Origin: a bacterium
GTDB lineage: Bacteria > UBA8248
Direction: 5' to 3'
Assembly: GCA_030922375.1 (NCBI GenBank)
Contig: JAVEPB010000225.1
Span: 1 to 42,656 of the forward strand
Length of the DNA: 42,656 bases
Part shown: positions 38,863 to 42,656 of the stretch, one piece after another
Layout: each line of letters begins with the position of its first letter
How positions within the stretch are numbered: the first letter of the stretch is position 1
The notes under the pieces: model-generated
The model's input: the letters and a program-made list of their open reading frames with translations, nothing else
Told to the model about the DNA's origin: nothing
Database searches by the model: none
Made by a program: the position numbers and the translations under genes

Positions 38863-40821
38863 TTAGTGCGCCGCGGCGGCGGCTTCCTCGCTGAGTGATC
38901 GGGTTTGGGGAGCCCAGTCCTCTTCCTCGCCCGGGACGCTGTACTCGTAGGGTCCCCTCTGAACAACCGGAAGGGTGGGTCCGAAGTTCCCGTGCGGCGG
39001 GATTACCGGGGCAACCCATTCGAGCGTATTGGCCTTCCAGGGGTTTTGCGGGGCCGTCTCGCCGATCTCTCCCATGTATTTCAAAAGATAGCGGTAGATC
39101 CAAAAGAAGACAACAACGCTGACGATACCCGCGAACATCCGGCCTCCAAACGAGGCCTGTGCCGGACTGGTCAGGCCCTCGAGATAATAAGCGATGAATT
39201 TGTAGGCCACGAACGCGGACAGATATGAGGATACGACCCGGGCCGCGGTCCGGAACCAATTGGCATTTATTTTCCAAAGACTCCCAAAGATATTAACGGC
39301 GAAGATGACTTGGCCGATGCCCAGCATCAGAGCGCCGAGGGTGATCGCCACATTAAGCGGCTCCATGTCTTTTAAAAACTCGTACTGCTGCGGGTTGTAA
39401 ATCCGGCGCATATGGCCGCCGACGCCGATAAGGTGCATCGGGAAAAAAGCGATGTTGAAGCCGATAATGGTAATCCAGAAATGAACCCTTCCCAGCGAGT
39501 CGTTCATCATCCGGCCGAACATTTTCGGGAACCAATAAACAATGCCGGCGAACATGCCGAAAATACTTCCGCCGAAGAGAACATAGTGAATATGGGCGAC
39601 GATGAAGTATGTATCGTGAATAAAAATATCGACCGTGTTCGATGCCATGAAAATGCCGCTCAGGCCGCCGATGACGAACATCGAAACGAACGCCAGGGCG
39701 TGAAGCATCGGAACCGTGAACCGGATGGACCCCCCCCAAAGGGTGCCGAGCCAGTTGAAGGTTTTAATGGCCGAGGGAATCGCGATGAGCATGGTGGTGG
39801 TCATGAAAGCCTGACCCAGGCGAGGGTTCATGCCGCTCTGGAACATGTGGTGACCCCAAACGATCCATCCGATAAAGGCGATTGCGATGATCGCGTAAAC
39901 CATTGCGCGGTATCCGAAAATCGGTTTCCTCGAAAAAACGCTGAGGATGTCGGAGGTGACGCCCATGGCCGGGAGGATGAGAATATACACCTCGGGGTGC
40001 CCGAAGTACCAGAACAGATGCTGCCAAAGCAGCGGCTGGCCGCCCCTTTGGGGGTCGAAAAAAGCGGTCTCGAAAACCCGGTCGAAAATCAACAGAACCC
40101 CTGCCGCGCCCAGAACCGGAAGAGCGAGAAGCGACAGGATAGCAACCACGAAAAGCGCCCACACCGTTGTCGGCATCCGGAACCAGGTCATGCCCTTGGT
40201 CCGCATGTTGATGACCGTTGTGATGTAGTTAACCGACCCCATCAGGGAGCCGACCGTCAAAACAAAAATACTCAGCGCCCAGAGCGTTTGCCCCGCTCCG
40301 ACGCCCGTGAACTCTTCCTTGACGGAAAGGGGTGCATAGGCCGTCCAGCCCGCCGCGGCGTGGCCACCCTCGACAAAAAAGCCTGACATCATGATCAGGC
40401 CCCCAAGCGCAGCGACCCAGAACGAAAGCATATTCAGAAACGGAAAGGCCATGTCCCGCGCGCCGATCATCAACGGTATTAAAAAGTTGCTGAACGCGCC
40501 CGAGAACATGGGCATGATAACCAGAAAAACCATGATGGTGGCGTGCATCGTTATCATCATGTTGTAAATATCGGGCCCGATGATGCCCGTGGGCATGAAT
40601 TCGTTTTCCTCGGAGAGCCAGCCGAACCCCCATACCGGGGTCTCGGGCCAGGCAAGCTGCCAGCGGAACATGAGCGCGAGTCCCCCGCCGAGAATCATCA
40701 TCACAAGCGCAAGCCAGAAAAACTGCTTGGCGATCATTTTGTGGTCGGTTGAGAAGACATAAGTCGAGATGAAGCTTCCGTGGTGATGGTCGTGGCCGGC
40801 GGCTGTTGCTGAATCGCTCAT
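38863..40821 (-). CDS. coxA: Cytochrome c oxidase subunit I (A1 type)
   Basis: The catalytic subunit that binds haem a, haem a3 and CuB and reduces oxygen while pumping protons. The 652-residue protein has twelve conserved helices plus an extended C-terminal part with two extra helices and a soluble tail. Marks: TMHATIMVFLVIMPMF (helix II His), NFLIPLMIGARDMAFP (D-channel Asn/Asp), and HLFWYFGHPEVYILILPA, whose GHPEVY Glu and Tyr define the A1 class. GHHMFQSGM (CuB His pair), HDTYFIVAHIHYVLF (haem His pair) and GGHMRRIY follow. GAGGAA precedes ATG 40821, 100 bases after coxB. Confidence 0.97.
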   Translation of the reverse strand: MSDSATAAGHDHHHGSFISTYVFSTDHKMIAKQFFWLALVMMILGGGLALMFRWQLAWPETPVWGFGWLSEENEFMPTGIIGPDIYNMMITMHATIMVFLVIMPMFSGAFSNFLIPLMIGARDMAFPFLNMLSFWVAALGGLIMMSGFFVEGGHAAAGWTAYAPLSVKEEFTGVGAGQTLWALSIFVLTVGSLMGSVNYITTVINMRTKGMTWFRMPTTVWALFVVAILSLLALPVLGAAGVLLIFDRVFETAFFDPQRGGQPLLWQHLFWYFGHPEVYILILPAMGVTSDILSVFSRKPIFGYRAMVYAIIAIAFIGWIVWGHHMFQSGMNPRLGQAFMTTTMLIAIPSAIKTFNWLGTLWGGSIRFTVPMLHALAFVSMFVIGGLSGIFMASNTVDIFIHDTYFIVAHIHYVLFGGSIFGMFAGIVYWFPKMFGRMMNDSLGRVHFWITIIGFNIAFFPMHLIGVGGHMRRIYNPQQYEFLKDMEPLNVAITLGALMLGIGQVIFAVNIFGSLWKINANWFRTAARVVSSYLSAFVAYKFIAYYLEGLTSPAQASFGGRMFAGIVSVVVFFWIYRYLLKYMGEIGETAPQNPWKANTLEWVAPVIPPHGNFGPTLPVVQRGPYEYSVPGEEEDWAPQTRSLSEEAAAAAH

Positions 40822-40921
40822 CGCTTGATTTTCCTCTCGGCGTTTAAGAACAACAAAAAGCGCTATATTTTCCGACGTTCAGTCGTTCCGGCTTTTTTTG
40901 AGATGGAATCTTCATGTGAAA

Positions 40922-41590
40922 TCAGGAAGACTTTTTGGCGTATAGTTTTGAGAGAAACGCCTTGTAACTTTCCTCGGAATGAACGACCAATTCTCCCTTC
41001 ATCCCCGAATGTCCCGTACCACAGAGCTCGGCGCATGGGATTTCGAACTTCCCGGTCTTGACCGGCTTGAACCAGACCCGGGTCTGACGGCCCGGGACGA
41101 TGTCCTGCTTCACGCGGGCATGGGGGATAAAAAAGCTGTGGATAACGTCCTCGCCGCGCATCGAAATCAAAACCGTCTTGTTAATCGGGATGTTCACCTG
41201 GTTGTCCAGCTTAACGTCGTCTTTCGTTCCGAATTTCCCGTCCGGCCCCGGGTAGATAACTATCCAGTTGAATTGTTTTCCGATGACCTCAAGGCGCACA
41301 TCGGGATTGGCAGGCGGGCTCAATTTCAGCTTTGCCCACGATGCATGGCTCAAAAACAAAATGACAATCAGAATAATCGCCGGAGTGATTGTCCAGATAA
41401 TTTCGAGCGTGTTGTTGCCGTGGGTATATGTAGCCCGGACACCGGGTTTTTGCCGGTAGAGAATTAAAAAAGTGGCCATGCATACGGCGACCAGAACAAA
41501 TGTCGCGGCCGTGATGTAATAGATGAGGGTGAACAGGAAGTCTACGTATTCACCATCCGCAGAAATATTTTCGGGGAGCCAACTCATCAT
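40922..41590 (-). CDS. coxB: Cytochrome c oxidase subunit II
   Basis: Electron-entry subunit with the CuA centre. The 222-residue protein has two membrane helices (about 18-45 and 64-84) and a cupredoxin domain. CuA ligands: His151 in VIHSFFIPH, then Cys186, Glu188, Cys190, His194 and Met197 in CAELCGTGHSGM. No C-terminal haem c domain, so the enzyme is aa3 rather than caa3 and takes electrons from a separate cytochrome. Two ATGs in a row (41590, 41587); GAGGAA lies about 12 bases upstream. It is the first gene of the oxidase locus. Confidence 0.96.
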   Translation of the reverse strand: MMSWLPENISADGEYVDFLFTLIYYITAATFVLVAVCMATFLILYRQKPGVRATYTHGNNTLEIIWTITPAIILIVILFLSHASWAKLKLSPPANPDVRLEVIGKQFNWIVIYPGPDGKFGTKDDVKLDNQVNIPINKTVLISMRGEDVIHSFFIPHARVKQDIVPGRQTRVWFKPVKTGKFEIPCAELCGTGHSGMKGELVVHSEESYKAFLSKLYAKKSS

Positions 41591-41605
41591 AGGAGGATGT
41601 TCCTC

Positions 41606-41611
41606 ATTATA
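41606..41611 (-). promoter_or_regulatory. TATAAT box upstream of coxB
   Basis: Perfect minus-strand TATAAT 16 bases before the first coxB ATG; the -35 at 17 bases is a poor match (ATTTTT). An alternative TTGAAC-N17-TTAGAC lies further upstream around 41680-41710. The promoter of the oxidase locus is somewhere in this gap; which element is used cannot be told. Confidence 0.3.
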
Positions 41612-41878
41612 TTCGCGTGCTCAAATAGAAAAATTTCGCTTTCCACCGTATTCCGCCGAACCTTCCAGTTAGCGGGCGAGTCTAACGGAATGGGGTCTTG
41701 ATGTTCAACCCCTAAAGTCGGATAAACATAATAAAAACAAAAGGAAACAGGGGATTTCACGGGATTAACGGACCGTATTATCTGTAGATTGGCGGGACGC
41801 TAGATCTCCATTTTGAAGTTGCTTGGGTCTTTGGCATGAGCGAAGTTTCGGGAGTAAGGAGTGGAAGCTTTCCGCCCC

Positions 41879-41908
41879 TTGACGATGGTCAGGGTGGTTG
41901 GGTAAGTA
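41879..41908 (+). promoter_or_regulatory. Candidate promoter of tRNA-Arg
   Basis: TTGACG (41879-41884), 18-base spacer, TAAGTA (41903-41908). The start would be near 41915, a few bases before the mature tRNA end. The -35 is good, the -10 weak. Confidence 0.42.
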
Positions 41909-41921
41909 AGGGGAGCGATTT

Positions 41922-41998
<77 letters not shown>

Positions 41999-42304
41999 GC
42001 AATATCAAGGGGATCCCAGTTTGGCTGGGGTCCCCTTTTTATGTTGTGTCAGTACTATGTCAGCACCGGATTTTTTTTATCGGAGAGCTCGGATCACTTT
42101 TTCTCTTTCCATCGCAACATCAAGGCGGAGTTGAGGTTGAGGAGTTCAATATTTTCGCTTCACTTTTTAACTCCTCCTTCACAACATAGCCGCACCGACC
42201 AATGTCACCGCCTCAGACGTGTTTTCGGGTCCTCCTTGTAGCGTTTATTAATTCGCCGCACACAAGCGGAGGGTGGCTTCTGGGAGCCACGTGGAGGATC
42301 CCCT
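41999..42304. other. Region after tRNA-Arg, low-GC
   Basis: Holds the tRNA terminator (42008-42040) and then 260 bases with no gene I can support. A short tandem-like TGTCAGTAC/TGTCAGCAC lies at about 42047-42067. Base composition falls compared with the window core. No integrase or attachment-site repeat of the tRNA 3' end is seen in what remains. Confidence 0.5.
42008..42040 (+). terminator. Intrinsic terminator of tRNA-Arg
   Basis: AGGGGATCCCAG and CTGGGGTCCCCT form a 12-bp stem (one T-G wobble) around a TTTGG loop, followed by TTTTT. A textbook rho-independent terminator 10 bases after the tRNA. Confidence 0.9.
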
Positions 42305-42656
42305 TCAGTCGCTATCCGAACCGGAAATCAAGATCGCACAAAACAAAAAAAGGATTCCACAAGCAAGAAAAGTCTCTGATTGCGTAAACCCAGCGAAAAA
42401 GAAGGGTAGTCCTGGCCACGAATCAGGAGAGATAATTAGTTCAGCATATGTAAGTGCAGCGAGAGGAAAACACAGAATACCAGCCAAGAGAAAAGTCGCT
42501 CCTGCATAGCGCTGGAATCTTTTTCCAATTGTTTCTTTTGTCTTCTTAGATTCCTCGAATACCTCAGTTACCAGCGTATCTTCCTTTTGGACCTCTGATT
42601 TCCTCTCTGGGGGAAATGCATTCTCGTCTTGAATTGATAGGTTCTCATCTTCCAGT
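42305..42656 (-). CDS. Membrane protein of unknown function, N-terminus beyond window edge
   Basis: The minus-strand frame is open from base 42656 (window end) to the stop at 42305, 117 codons, so the gene continues outside. The visible part starts with a highly acidic, probably disordered stretch (EDENLSIQDENAFPPERKSE), then KETIGKRFQRYAG. Two membrane helices follow (FLLAGILCFPLAALTYAEL and FLACGILFLFCAILISG) with a short loop. No family is recognisable from this part. Base and codon use is less GC-rich than the window core. Possibly a zinc-ribbon or FHA-type protein with its domain upstream; not determinable. Confidence 0.6.
   Translation of the reverse strand, partial: LEDENLSIQDENAFPPERKSEVQKEDTLVTEVFEESKKTKETIGKRFQRYAGATFLLAGILCFPLAALTYAELIISPDSWPGLPFFFAGFTQSETFLACGILFLFCAILISGSDSD

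Larger units (their letters stand above)
41591..41921. other. Intergenic region between coxB and tRNA-Arg
   Basis: A 331-base region with no credible gene. On the minus side it has a TATAAT box and a GAGGA-tgt-TCCTC repeat just before coxB. On the plus side it has the candidate tRNA promoter at 41879-41908. The middle (about 41700-41760) is AT-rich. Confidence 0.55.

Noticed and set aside
42041..42241. Plus-strand frame of 66 codons after the tRNA
   Set aside because: Starts inside the terminator U-tract, lacks a binding site and has no protein-like pattern.

Overview
The window looks like a chromosomal contig from a GC-rich, Gram-negative, aerobically respiring, probably flagellated bacterium. 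The evidence is an A1-type aa3 cytochrome c oxidase locus with haem A synthesis genes, flagellar stator genes beside PilZ genes, a sigma-54 activator, and many TTG and GTG starts. Gene content and style recall delta-proteobacterial, Nitrospinota or Tectomicrobia-like genomes, but nothing here fixes the phylum. Two edges differ from the core. The left edge (phosphoenolpyruvate carboxylase, cut by the window end) and the right edge (after tRNA-Arg) look less GC-rich and use codons differently.

Layout, left to right. (1) 1-2139: ppc on the minus strand, running off the edge. (2) 2533-4896: threonine synthase, a eukaryote-like 6-pyruvoyltetrahydropterin synthase and a short-chain reductase, tightly coupled. 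(3) 5063-7894: motA, motB and two PilZ-domain genes. motA carries an apparent +1 G frameshift in a G6 tract and motB an in-frame TAG, although both are otherwise well conserved. (4) 8026-11645: a ferredoxin, then tsaC, purE and ridA on the minus strand, then rarA. (5) 11705-14652, minus strand: a lytic transglycosylase-like protein, an isocitrate lyase/PEP mutase family enzyme, a secreted pentapeptide-repeat protein and a small secreted Lys-rich protein. (6) 14957-18645, minus strand: a yicC, gmk, coaBC, family-4 uracil-DNA glycosylase operon. (7) rqcH (plus) and hemW (minus).

(8) 21920-25385: a GAF/AAA+/HTH sigma-54 activator, a short convergent unknown gene, and a 550-base regulatory region with degenerate repeats, a nested palindrome and a near-consensus -24/-12 promoter. 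This region precedes two tiny membrane-protein genes and a universal stress protein. It is the best candidate for an undescribed system in the window. (9) 25384-26799: an MmgE/PrpD family gene. (10) 26901-29205: a HupE/UreJ-like permease and a membrane-anchor protein, bracketed by a 21-bp near-perfect direct repeat and a second repeat family. Beside it lie a strong isolated promoter and a 27-residue membrane peptide. (11) 29280-32060: rimK, proA and a mono-haem cytochrome c.

(12) 32143-41590, minus strand: a respiratory locus. Transcription runs coxB, coxA, ctaA, cyoE, a 45-residue membrane peptide, a first coxC, a small Cys-motif membrane protein, a second coxC, coxD and a terminator. It continues with DUF420 (CtaM-like), DUF983 and a two-gene ABC exporter. 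Subunits I-IV make the oxidase, CtaA and CyoE supply haem A, and DUF420, DUF983 and the ABC pair are likely assembly factors. (13) tRNA-Arg(ACG) with its terminator, then a low-GC tail with the 3' part of an unknown membrane-protein gene.

All calls come from reading the sequence by eye. No database search was run.
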